From: Thermoleophilia bacterium
Lineage (GTDB): Bacteria > Actinomycetota > Thermoleophilia > Gaiellales > Gaiellaceae
NCBI GenBank assembly: GCA_025933895.1
Contig: JAICZB010000060.1
Coordinates: 1-10,433, forward strand
Direction: 5' to 3'
Length of the DNA: 10,433 nucleotides
Part shown: in pieces, positions 1-6,827 of the stretch
Position numbering within the stretch: position 1 is the first letter of the stretch
How the letters are laid out: the number at the start of each line of letters is the position of its first letter
The notes under the pieces: model-generated
Seen by the model: the letters and a program-made list of their open reading frames with translations, nothing else
Databases searched by the model: none
What the model was told of the DNA's origin: nothing
Made by a program: the position numbers and the translations under genes

Positions 1-135
1 CATCAGATCGACTGCTTCGTCGTGGCCGACGACGGCCTTGGAGACCTCGACCCGTGAGCGCACGAGCAGCTCGCTGAGCCGCTCGGCCGCGTCCTCCTCG
101 CGGATGACGTCTCTCTCTGCGATCACGTCTGCCAT
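1..135 (-). CDS. moxR: MoxR-family AAA+ ATPase, N-terminal fragment (runs out of window)
   Basis: Only the first 45 codons are inside the window. The translation starts MADVIAERDVIREEDAAERL and continues into S33-R-V-E-V-S-K-A-V-V-G-H-D-E-A-V-D-L-M45 (approximate numbering). This matches the conserved N-terminal segment of MoxR ATPases, where an amphipathic helix is followed by 'EV.KVVVG.DEAV..L' just before the Walker A loop. Walker A and B lie beyond the window edge, so ATPase activity is inferred from the family. The ATG at 135 is preceded by AAGGAG (minus strand, positions 149-144) with 8-base spacing. That site overlaps the TAA stop of the prepilin peptidase, and the gap is only 12 bases, so the gene is probably cotranscribed with the pilus genes. 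MoxR proteins generally act as chaperones or metal inserters for VWA-domain partners. The assignment rests on a short stretch. Confidence 0.72.
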   Translation of the reverse strand, partial: MADVIAERDVIREEDAAERLSELLVRSRVEVSKAVVGHDEAVDLM

Positions 136-143
136 CGTCGAGT

Positions 144-149
144 CTCCTT
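144..149 (-). promoter_or_regulatory. Ribosome binding site of the MoxR gene
   Basis: AAGGAG on the minus strand lies 8 bases before the ATG at 135. It overlaps the TAA stop codon of the preceding prepilin peptidase gene (150-148), which supports this start and suggests coupled translation. Confidence 0.6.
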
Positions 150-759
150 AGCTGAGGAAGAAGGCCACGATCCCGCCGAGGGCGAGGAACGGCCCGAAGG
201 GGAGCGCGTCCTTGCGCGCGGACGTCCCGCGCTTGGCGAGTACGTACAGCGCGGCGACGAGCAGGCCGGCGAAGGCGATCAGTGCGGCGCCGAACGTCTT
301 CGACCCGAGGGCGAGTCCGAGCAGGAAGAAGAGCTTCGCGTCGCCCATGCCGAAGCTGCCGGCGAAGAGGAGCCCGAAGGCGAGGAAGAAGCCGCCGAAC
401 GCGGCTCCCACTGCGAGGTGCGACAGGAACGACCCCGGCGTGGACGCCGCGACGATCAATCCGACGGCAAGAGTCGCCGGAAAGATGATCGCGTTGGGCA
501 GAAGCTTGTGCTTGGCGTCGATCGCCGCAAGGAAGACGAGCGCCGGGCACAGGACGGCACCGACGAACGCGCGGCCGTGAAAGCCGAACACGATGAAGCT
601 CGCGACGAACAGGACGAATGCCGTCGCGGTGACGAGCAGCAGCGGCGTGTCTCTCGGCAGGAGCTCGACGAGCGGACGCGACTCCGGCTTCGGGGGAGCC
701 TCGGCGGCGCCTTCGGTCTCGGCGCCTGATTCGGCCACGGGAATCGTCTCGGCGCTCAT
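148..759 (-). CDS. cpaA: Prepilin peptidase of the Tad pilus (CpaA/TadV-like, A24 family)
   Basis: A 203-residue multispanning membrane aspartyl protease that should remove the leader peptides of the Flp pilins and TadE at the cytoplasmic face. Both catalytic aspartates of the A24 family are visible: D81 in 'AAIDAKHKLLPN' and D140 in the GMGD motif (137-140). A conserved PFGPFLALGG segment lies near residues 187-196. About six hydrophobic segments follow residue 39. The first 35 residues are a soluble Glu/Ala/Pro-rich tail, and no N-methylase domain is present, as is usual for the short TadV/CpaA type. The open frame extends upstream to 1359, but that part overlaps tadC and is low-complexity Arg/Ala. 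The ATG at 759 shares one base with the tadC stop (TGATG), with a weak AAGAG upstream, so coupled translation is likely. Confidence 0.9.
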   Translation of the reverse strand: MSAETIPVAESGAETEGAAEAPPKPESRPLVELLPRDTPLLLVTATAFVLFVASFIVFGFHGRAFVGAVLCPALVFLAAIDAKHKLLPNAIIFPATLAVGLIVAASTPGSFLSHLAVGAAFGGFFLAFGLLFAGSFGMGDAKLFFLLGLALGSKTFGAALIAFAGLLVAALYVLAKRGTSARKDALPFGPFLALGGIVAFFLS

Positions 760-1670
760 CAGCTCTTGAGGGCGTGGAGGATCGAAACCACGGCGGGCCC
801 GAGGATGACAATGAGCATCGCCGGGAAGATCATGAAGACGAGCGGGAAGAGCATCTTGATCGGCGCCTTCTGGGCCTGCTGCTCGGCGTGAGCCCGCCGC
901 CGCTTCCGCATCTCGAGCGCGAGGCTGCGCAGGATCGCGCCGACCGAGACGCCGAGGGCCTGCCCCTGCATCATCGCGCGGGCGAACGACTCGACCGCAG
1001 GCGTCGGGCAGCGGCTCTCCATGTTCTCCAGCGCCTGGACGGGAGTGAGCCCCATTCGCTGCTCCTGCAGCACGATCCGGAGCTCGTCGCCGAGAGGGCC
1101 ACGGAGCCGCTCGCCGGCGAGCTGCAACGCCGCACTGAGGCTGAGCCCCGCCTCGACGGTGACGACGAGCAGGTCGATCAGCTCCGGCATCGCGCGGTCG
1201 ATGCGGTAGAGGCGGCTCTCGGCGCGCCGCTGGACGAGGAAGCCCGGGCCGAACCAGCCGATGAACGCGAGGAAGATCGTGGCGAGGATCGTCAGAGTCG
1301 CCGACGCGCCCGCGGCGATCGCGAGCCAGACCCACAGCGCCGGCAGGCCGATCGCGCACAGGAGTGAGTAGCCGACCACCGTCCGCGGCGTCGTCTGGTA
1401 CATCCCGGCGGAGATGAGGTTCCGCCGCAGGCGATCCTCGTCGAGGATCTTCAGGTGCTCGGTGACAAGCAGGCCGAGCCCGGCCGCCGCCGAGTCGATG
1501 AAGCCACGCAGGCCGCCCACCGGCTGCAGCTCGGCCGCGCCGGCGAAGCCGTAGCGGCCGATCTGTCCGAGGTTGTCGATCGTGCGGAGCCGCGCGACGA
1601 TGACGCCGCGCGACACGAGCGCGACGGCCGTTCCCAGAAGCAGGAGACCGAGGAGCAGAAGGACGATCAC
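759..1670 (-). CDS. tadC: Tad pilus platform protein TadC (T2SS F family)
   Basis: A 303-residue inner-membrane platform protein that pairs with TadB and is driven by the CpaF ATPase during pilus assembly. It has an N-terminal membrane segment (about 2-20), a hydrophobic pair near 100-146, then the T2SSF domain (about 161-290). The latter contains 'AMPELIDLLVVTVEAGLSL' and a basic RKRRRAHAEQQAQKAPIK loop, followed by a final membrane hairpin from about 272. This layout and the length are typical of TadC rather than TadB. Translation starts at GTG 1670. The nearby ATG at 1675 is in another frame and hits a stop after two codons. A GAGGTGAT Shine-Dalgarno (1681-1674) overlaps the stop of the VWA-TadB gene, 9 bases away. 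The 3' end shares one base with the peptidase start. Confidence 0.93.
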   Translation of the reverse strand: MIVLLLLGLLLLGTAVALVSRGVIVARLRTIDNLGQIGRYGFAGAAELQPVGGLRGFIDSAAAGLGLLVTEHLKILDEDRLRRNLISAGMYQTTPRTVVGYSLLCAIGLPALWVWLAIAAGASATLTILATIFLAFIGWFGPGFLVQRRAESRLYRIDRAMPELIDLLVVTVEAGLSLSAALQLAGERLRGPLGDELRIVLQEQRMGLTPVQALENMESRCPTPAVESFARAMMQGQALGVSVGAILRSLALEMRKRRRAHAEQQAQKAPIKMLFPLVFMIFPAMLIVILGPAVVSILHALKS

Positions 1671-1673
1671 GAC

Positions 1674-1681
1674 ATCACCTC
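1674..1681 (-). promoter_or_regulatory. Ribosome binding site fixing the GTG start of tadC
   Basis: GAGGTGAT on the minus strand has its GAGG core 7 bases before GTG 1670. It overlaps the TGA stop of the upstream VWA-TadB gene (1682-1680). It decides the GTG start, because the intervening ATG at 1675 is out of frame. Confidence 0.6.
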
Positions 1682-3554
1682 AGACTTCGATTTCGACGAT
1701 CTTCTTGATTGCGTACGAGCCCAGGACAGCCCACGCTGCCGCGAGGCCGAAGACGACCTTGCCCCCGGTCGACTGCAACAACGGGTGCAGGTAGTGCGGG
1801 TTCTCGATCTGGAGGATGAGAACGATGGCCACGGGCAGCGCCGAGACGATCCAGCGCGACATGCGCCCCTGCATCGTCAGCGTCTTGATCAGGCGCTTGA
1901 GGTCGAACCGCTCCCTGACCGTCTCCGCGACCCGGTCGACGACCTCGGCGGCGTTGCCGCCCGCTTCGCGCTGCAGCTCGGCGACGAGCGCGAGCTGCTC
2001 GACGTCGCTGCTCGCCATCCGCTTGGCGACCACCATCATGGAGTCCTGGATCGGCACGCCCAGCTGCTCCGCTGCGACGACCCGCTGCAACTCGCTCTTC
2101 ATCGGCTCGGATGCGCTGTCGACGACCACCGCGAGCGCGCCAGCAAGGCTGTGCCCGGAGCGAAGCGCAGATGCGATCACCTGCAGTGCATCCGGTAGCT
2201 GCTCGGCGAAACGGTTGCGGCGAGCGGCCAGCGTCCGGATGACCCATTCCCGTGCGAAGTAGGGCACGGCGAGCGCGAAGAGCGCCCACAACGGCGATCC
2301 AGTCCCGGCGTAGATCAGGAGGAACGTCAGCGCGGTCGCCGCGAACGTGCCGGCGACGATCGTCTCCGGCTCGGCCTTGATCTCGGCGATCTCGAGCGTC
2401 TCCTCGAACCGGGCCCAGAAGTTCTTGTCCTCGGAGGCGGCTGCGTCGACCACCTCGGGCTCCCCCTTGTCGCGCTGGAGGCTGCGGATCGAGACGAACT
2501 CGGCCATCCGCTTCGGCAGGCCGCTCTGCTGGGGCTGCACCGCTGCGATTACGATCAGCGCGACGACGGCAGCGCCGAGGAGCGCGAGCAAGAGCATCGT
2601 GATCGCCGAGCTCCAGATGCGGCTTCCGACCGACTGGTGGTACGGCCCCTGAATCTTCACCGTTGGAACAGACAGCGGCGGCGAGGTATAGCCCGCGACT
2701 GCCACGCCCGGCACGCCCCTCACCTGCACCGCCACGTGAACGGGCTTGTTCGGCCCCAGGGACGACTTCCACGAGAGCACGTACTGGTTGGAGAGCAGGG
2801 CGCCGAGCCGGTCGAAGAGCGGCGCGAGCTTCTGCGCACTGGCCTTCGCGTACTCGCCGTGTCCGGCAGCGGCAAGTGCCTTGAGCGTGTGCGCCTTGTA
2901 CGAGGCGTCCGCGAGTCCGATGGTGTAGATCTTGAGGTTCGCCTTGACGGCGGCATCCGCGACGGCGGCGAGGGTGTGCGTGCTCCCGGTGTCGGCACCG
3001 TCAGACAGGACGACGATCGAGCCGGAGGTGATGTGCGCGTCCGCGAGCATCGCTTCCGCCTGCGCGACGGCATCGAAGATGTGCGTTCCCGTCTTGATCG
3101 CTGGGGTAGGAGCGAGCGCCTTCGTGATCTTCGTCGTCGAGGTCGTCAGCGGCAGGATCGGCGTGATCGTCCGGTTGAAGGTGATTGCGCCGAGCTGCTC
3201 GTTCGGGCTGAGCCGGTTGACGAAGGCCTGCTGCGCGCGGATCGCGGCGGCCATCGGCTCGCCGGTCATGCTGTAGCTGGTGTCGAGCACGAGCACGACG
3301 CCGAACGTCTTGCTCGACGCCTGGCTCGCCGGGACGAGCGCCTGGTCCACGACCGGCTGGCCGTTCTCGGTCACCCTCACGTCGTGAGTCCCCAACCTCA
3401 GGCTGCTAGGCAGCGAGAGGACGTAGGTCTTCACCGGGAACGCCGGCCCCTTGGCCTCGACGACACGGAGCCCCGGGGCCGCGGACGCTGTCGCGGCGCC
3501 GGCGAGCAGCGCGGCGGCGAGGACGGCCGTAGCGATGAGCAGGATCCGCTTCAC
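1680..3554 (-). CDS. tadB: VWA-TadB fusion: extracytoplasmic von Willebrand A domain joined to the TadB platform protein
   Basis: A 624-residue fusion. Residues 1-26 form a signal peptide (KRILL, Ala/Leu core, ASAA). Residues about 85-260 are a VWA domain with a complete MIDAS: DTSYS (91-95), T157 in GTHIFDA, and D185 in VVLSDGADTG. A membrane segment (about 316-339) and a basic cytoplasmic linker lead into TadB: a membrane hairpin (about 398-435), the T2SSF domain (about 450-570, 'EQLPDALQVIASALRSGHSL'), and a C-terminal hairpin (567-616). This topology puts the VWA outside and T2SSF inside. No cysteine is present. TadB alone is usually about 300 residues and begins with the membrane hairpin. 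The frame is continuous, so this is no sequencing join that I can see. The GTG at 3554 overlaps the cpaF stop by four bases (GTGA). The frame stays open upstream to 4523, but that part shadows cpaF. The VWA may bind TadG/TadE pseudopilins or a surface ligand (inference). Confidence 0.92.
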   Translation of the reverse strand: MKRILLIATAVLAAALLAGAATASAAPGLRVVEAKGPAFPVKTYVLSLPSSLRLGTHDVRVTENGQPVVDQALVPASQASSKTFGVVLVLDTSYSMTGEPMAAAIRAQQAFVNRLSPNEQLGAITFNRTITPILPLTTSTTKITKALAPTPAIKTGTHIFDAVAQAEAMLADAHITSGSIVVLSDGADTGSTHTLAAVADAAVKANLKIYTIGLADASYKAHTLKALAAAGHGEYAKASAQKLAPLFDRLGALLSNQYVLSWKSSLGPNKPVHVAVQVRGVPGVAVAGYTSPPLSVPTVKIQGPYHQSVGSRIWSSAITMLLLALLGAAVVALIVIAAVQPQQSGLPKRMAEFVSIRSLQRDKGEPEVVDAAASEDKNFWARFEETLEIAEIKAEPETIVAGTFAATALTFLLIYAGTGSPLWALFALAVPYFAREWVIRTLAARRNRFAEQLPDALQVIASALRSGHSLAGALAVVVDSASEPMKSELQRVVAAEQLGVPIQDSMMVVAKRMASSDVEQLALVAELQREAGGNAAEVVDRVAETVRERFDLKRLIKTLTMQGRMSRWIVSALPVAIVLILQIENPHYLHPLLQSTGGKVVFGLAAAWAVLGSYAIKKIVEIEV

Positions 3555-4903
3555 CGGCCGACTGCTCTCGCGGCGGCAGCGCCGAACTCCGCCGCGGGTG
3601 TCTGGAAGAGGCCGAGAGGCAGCGCGATTCCCCGCTTCTCGAACTTGTGCAGGAACGTCGGGCGCAGACCCGTCGCCCGCAGACCGCCGACGATCGACCC
3701 GTCGCGTGTCACCTCGTCGACCTGGAACTTGAACAGCTCCTGGAGCGTGATGACGTCCGACTCCATCCCCTGGACCTCGGTGACCGAGGTGACGCGGCGG
3801 GAGCCGTCCTCGAGCCGCTCGAGATAGATGATCCCGTCGAGCGCCGACGAGACCTGCTCGCGGATCGCGCGCACCGGCAGGTCGTACCCGGACATGAGCA
3901 CCATCGTCTCGATGCGGGAGAGCGCATCGCGCGGGCTGTTCGAGTGGATCGTCGAGAGCGAGCCGTCGTGGCCCGTGTTCATCGCCTGCAGCATGTCGAG
4001 CGCCTCGGGACCGCGAACCTCGCCGACGATGATCCGGTCGGGCCGCATGCGCAGGGAGTTGCGCACGAGAGCGCGGATCGGGATCTCGTTCTCGCCGGCC
4101 AGGTCCTTCGGCCGTGCCTCGAGCCGCAGCACGTGCTCCTGGTTGAGCCGCAGCTCGGCCGCGTCCTCGATGGTGACGATCCGCTCCTCGTTCGGGATCG
4201 CCGTCGAGAGCGCGTTGAGCAGCGTTGTCTTGCCCGAGCCGGTTCCGCCGGCGATCAGCATGTTGAGCTGGGCGCGGATGCAGCGCTGGAGCAGCTCCAC
4301 CGTCTCCTGGCTCAACGTGCCGAGCTTGATCATGTCGTCGAGCGTCAGCCGCCGGCGGCTGAACTTCCGGATCGTGATCAGCGGGCCGCCGAGCGAGAGC
4401 GGCGGGATGACGGCGTTGACGCGGCTGCCGTCGGGCAGGCGCGCGTCGACCATGGGCGACGTCTCGTCGATCCGGCGGCCGACCTGGGCGACCATCTTGT
4501 TGATGATCCGGCGCAGGTGCCACTCGTCGTTGAACACGACGTCGGTCGGGGAGAGACGGCCGGCACGCTCGATCCAGATGTCGTGCGGGCCGTTGACCAT
4601 GATCTCGGTCACGCTCTCGTCGGCGAGGAGCCGCTCGAGCGGGCCGTGGCCGAGGATATCGTCGGTGACCTCGAGCGCGATCCGCTGCCGGTCGTCGCGG
4701 GAGATGCCCGTCTCCTGGGCCAGCTGGTCACGGACGTCCGCGAGGACGCGCTCCCGGAGCGACTCCGGGTCCATGTTGACGTTGTAGAGCTGCGGGCCCA
4801 GGTCGCCGATGACGGTGAAGTGGACGCGGCTCTTGACCTCGGCGAATGGGTCTTGCGCACCCGTGACCGGCTTCGCTGTGTTGAGGCGCTCGTGGAGCTC
4901 CAT
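3551..4903 (-). CDS. cpaF: Tad pilus assembly ATPase CpaF/TadA
   Basis: A 450-residue secretion ATPase of the GspE/VirB11 superfamily, acting as a cytoplasmic hexamer that powers pilin insertion through TadB/TadC. It contains the full set of family motifs: N-terminal 'DDILGHGPLERLLAD' (81-95) and 'EIMVNGP' (100-106), Walker A GGTGSGKTT (219-227), the Asp box VTIEDAAEL (243-251), Walker B RIIVGEVRG (290-298) with E295, and the His box GHDGSLSTIHSNS (311-323). Length is normal for CpaF. The C-terminal tail beyond residue 400 ends in an Ala-rich stretch. The ATG at 4903 directly abuts the cpaE stop (TAGATG). A GGGAGGAG site (4918-4911) lies within the last codons of cpaE, 7 bases from the start. 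The 3' end overlaps the VWA-TadB start by four bases. Confidence 0.97.
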   Translation of the reverse strand: MELHERLNTAKPVTGAQDPFAEVKSRVHFTVIGDLGPQLYNVNMDPESLRERVLADVRDQLAQETGISRDDRQRIALEVTDDILGHGPLERLLADESVTEIMVNGPHDIWIERAGRLSPTDVVFNDEWHLRRIINKMVAQVGRRIDETSPMVDARLPDGSRVNAVIPPLSLGGPLITIRKFSRRRLTLDDMIKLGTLSQETVELLQRCIRAQLNMLIAGGTGSGKTTLLNALSTAIPNEERIVTIEDAAELRLNQEHVLRLEARPKDLAGENEIPIRALVRNSLRMRPDRIIVGEVRGPEALDMLQAMNTGHDGSLSTIHSNSPRDALSRIETMVLMSGYDLPVRAIREQVSSALDGIIYLERLEDGSRRVTSVTEVQGMESDVITLQELFKFQVDEVTRDGSIVGGLRATGLRPTFLHKFEKRGIALPLGLFQTPAAEFGAAAARAVGR

Positions 4904-6094
4904 CTAGCGTCTCCTCCCGATCAGCGCCCGGACGCCGGTCGGCCCGCTGGGCAGCGGTGCCGGCTTCGGGGCCGGGGTCTTCGCGTAGCGGTCGGCGAGG
5001 ACCCGGAACGCCTTCGCAGCGCCGGAGCTCGGCCTGGCCGCCACGATCGGGGTTCCCTCGTTGACCGAGCGCGGGATCTCGCGGTCGCTCGGGATGGCCA
5101 CATCCGGAGCGCGCCCGACGATCGTCGAGACGTCGTCCGGCGTGATCCCGACCCGCGAGTCGGCACGGTTGAGCACGAGCGAGACGCGCTCCGTGTCGTA
5201 GCCCATGAGGTCGAGCGTCTCGAGGCCCAGCTTCGTGTTCTTGAGCGAGAGCGAGTCGAGCATCCCGACCATGCAGATCTCCGACGAGACGTCGATCGTT
5301 GCGATTACCTCGGGGGTGAAGCCGGGCGGGGTGTCGACGATCACCGCGTCGCACATCGTCCGCAGCGAGGCGTAGATGTCGCGGAGGAAGTCGATCGAGA
5401 CCGCACTCGCCTGGTCGGGCCGCGTCGGTGCGATCAATACCTTGACCCCGGACGAGTGCCTGATCAGGTGCCGGTCGAGCTTCTCGTGATCGAACGGTGT
5501 GCCGGCCCGCATCAGGTCGTACATCGTCGCCTCGGGCGAGAGCCCGAGGGCCAGGCCGATGTCCCCGAACTGGAGGTCGAGGTCGACGAGGACGACGTTC
5601 GCGTCGCGCTGCGCGAGAGCGACCGCGAGGTTCGTCGCGATGAGCGTCTTGCCGGTGCCGCCCTTCGGGCCGAGGACGGCGATGAGCGGTGCATTCGCCT
5701 TGCCCGGCACGGCGAGGCCCTTCCGCCGCGCGATGACCTTCTGCAGGGTGAACGCGACCTGCTCCGCCGGCTGTGGCAGCGTGATCACGTCGTCGGCGCC
5801 CATCTCGAACGCCTGCCGCAGGAAGCCGTTCGGCGAGGCCTCGCTCATGATCACGACCGGACGGTCGGGCCGGTGCTTGACGGCGTGGTCGACCATCGTC
5901 GTGACTGCGTCGTCGTGGCCGTAGCTGGCCACGACGACCACGTCCGCAGGCTGCTCGAGGAATGCGCGCCAGTCCTCAACCGGTTCGGCGTATCCGACGA
6001 CGTCGAGCGAGACCTCGTTCTCGAGCGCGGACTCGACGAGCTGCCGGTCGGCGTGCTCGGCGAGGACGACGAGGATGCGAATCGCGTCAGCCAT
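4904..6094 (-). CDS. cpaE: Tad pilus localisation ATPase CpaE/TadZ (degenerate receiver + ParA/MinD-like)
   Basis: A 396-residue protein that, in the family, marks the site of pilus assembly and recruits other Tad components. Residues 1-125 form a receiver-like domain ('IRILVVLAEHADRQLVESAL', 'GADDVITLP'). The usual phosphoacceptor Asp is not at the end of the third strand, which reads ADVVVVASYGHDD, so phosphorylation is unlikely. Residues 135-370 are a ParA/MinD-type ATPase: deviant Walker A GPKGGTGKT (142-150) with signature K144 and catalytic K149, Walker A' VLVDLDLQFGD (168-178), and VIVDTPPG (251-258). The Pro/Ala-rich tail ends GRRR, and its codons contain the cpaF ribosome site. ATG 6094 lies one base after the cpaB stop, with GGGAGG (6105-6100) upstream, so translation is probably coupled. 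Confidence 0.94.
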   Translation of the reverse strand: MADAIRILVVLAEHADRQLVESALENEVSLDVVGYAEPVEDWRAFLEQPADVVVVASYGHDDAVTTMVDHAVKHRPDRPVVIMSEASPNGFLRQAFEMGADDVITLPQPAEQVAFTLQKVIARRKGLAVPGKANAPLIAVLGPKGGTGKTLIATNLAVALAQRDANVVLVDLDLQFGDIGLALGLSPEATMYDLMRAGTPFDHEKLDRHLIRHSSGVKVLIAPTRPDQASAVSIDFLRDIYASLRTMCDAVIVDTPPGFTPEVIATIDVSSEICMVGMLDSLSLKNTKLGLETLDLMGYDTERVSLVLNRADSRVGITPDDVSTIVGRAPDVAIPSDREIPRSVNEGTPIVAARPSSGAAKAFRVLADRYAKTPAPKPAPLPSGPTGVRALIGRRR

Positions 6095-6095
6095 C

Positions 6096-6809
6096 TCAGC
6101 CTCCCGTCACATTCCTGGCGCTGATCACCGGCGGCTTCGGCTTGCTGGCGATCGTCGCCCGCAGGGTGAGCCAGAGCTGGTCGTTCGACGACGCGTAGAT
6201 GAGCTGCCCAGCCTGCGTCGGCGTCTCCGCTCTGAGCGTGACGTTCCCGCCTGTCGTGCCGGCGTTCAATACGTACATGTCCTGGAACAGCAGCTTCGCA
6301 ATCGGCCGCGAGACGCCACTTGAGTCCTGGCCGTTCGTCAGGACCCAGACGTCGACGTGGCTGCCCGCGCCGATCTGGCCGCCGACCGCCTGCGGCGATC
6401 CCAGCGAGATGACCACGGCACGCTCGTTCTTGTTCAGGACGCCCGAAATACCGCCGCCCACGCCGAAGTCGGCTGCCGTCAGCTGCTGGCTGCTGGAGAT
6501 GTCGGTCAACGCCACCTTCCCGGCGAGCGATGCCGGACTGAGGATGGCGCCCGGATCCACCTGCTTCTTCGGGATGCTCAGGACCTGGTAATAGCCGCCG
6601 TTGGTGCGGATCACGTCGCCCGACGTGCCTTTCTGAATCAGCCTGTTGGCGACGAGAACCTTGATCGACGCGTTCGCGCTGGCGACGCTGTTGCGGTAAT
6701 GGTCGAGGTACACGATGAGCGCAATAGCCGCGATGACGGCCGCGATCACGCCGAGCAAGACGGTGCCCTGCCGGGTCGTGAACAGCTTGCTCGACATGAT
6801 GTTTTCCAC
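6096..6809 (-). CDS. cpaB: Flp pilus assembly protein CpaB/RcpC
   Basis: A 237-residue membrane-anchored extracytoplasmic protein. After a short basic head there is one membrane segment (about 16-34, 'VLLGVIAAVIAAIALIVYL'). A SAF domain follows at about 48-115 ('IKVLVANRLIQKGT', 'LTDISSSQQLTAADF'). An RcpC-type domain follows at about 127-222 ('ERAVVISLGSPQAVGGQIGAGS', 'HVDVWVLTNG', 'ASSNDQLWLTLR'). In diderms CpaB works near the secretin. No secretin is encoded here, so a periplasm-like or cell-wall scaffold role is inferred. The GTG at 6809 is preferred over the in-frame ATG at 6797, because AAGGAGG (6823-6817) sits 7 bases before the GTG but 19 before the ATG. An 18-base gap separates it from the TadG-like gene. 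Confidence 0.93.
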   Translation of the reverse strand: MENIMSSKLFTTRQGTVLLGVIAAVIAAIALIVYLDHYRNSVASANASIKVLVANRLIQKGTSGDVIRTNGGYYQVLSIPKKQVDPGAILSPASLAGKVALTDISSSQQLTAADFGVGGGISGVLNKNERAVVISLGSPQAVGGQIGAGSHVDVWVLTNGQDSSGVSRPIAKLLFQDMYVLNAGTTGGNVTLRAETPTQAGQLIYASSNDQLWLTLRATIASKPKPPVISARNVTGG

Positions 6810-6816
6810 TGTTCTT

Positions 6817-6823
6817 CCTCCTT
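6817..6823 (-). promoter_or_regulatory. Ribosome binding site fixing the GTG start of cpaB
   Basis: AAGGAGG on the minus strand, 7 bases before GTG 6809. It is the strongest Shine-Dalgarno in this part of the operon and lies just after the TAG stop of the TadG-like gene (6830-6828). Confidence 0.65.
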
Positions 6824-6827
6824 CGAT

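Noticed and set aside
760..1359. Upstream extension of the prepilin peptidase frame
   Set aside because: It overlaps tadC and is low-complexity. ATG 759 overlaps the tadC stop and gives a normal-length peptidase.
3555..4523. Upstream extension of the VWA-TadB frame to an ATG at 4523
   Set aside because: It overlaps most of cpaF and its translation is Arg/Pro/Ala shadow sequence. A signal peptide begins exactly at GTG 3554, which overlaps the cpaF stop.
3647..6124. Very long plus-strand open frame (825 codons) antisense to cpaF and cpaE
   Set aside because: Its product is Arg/Asp/Glu/Val/Leu-rich low-complexity sequence with no domain. It mirrors two genes with complete motifs and arises from G+C-biased third positions.
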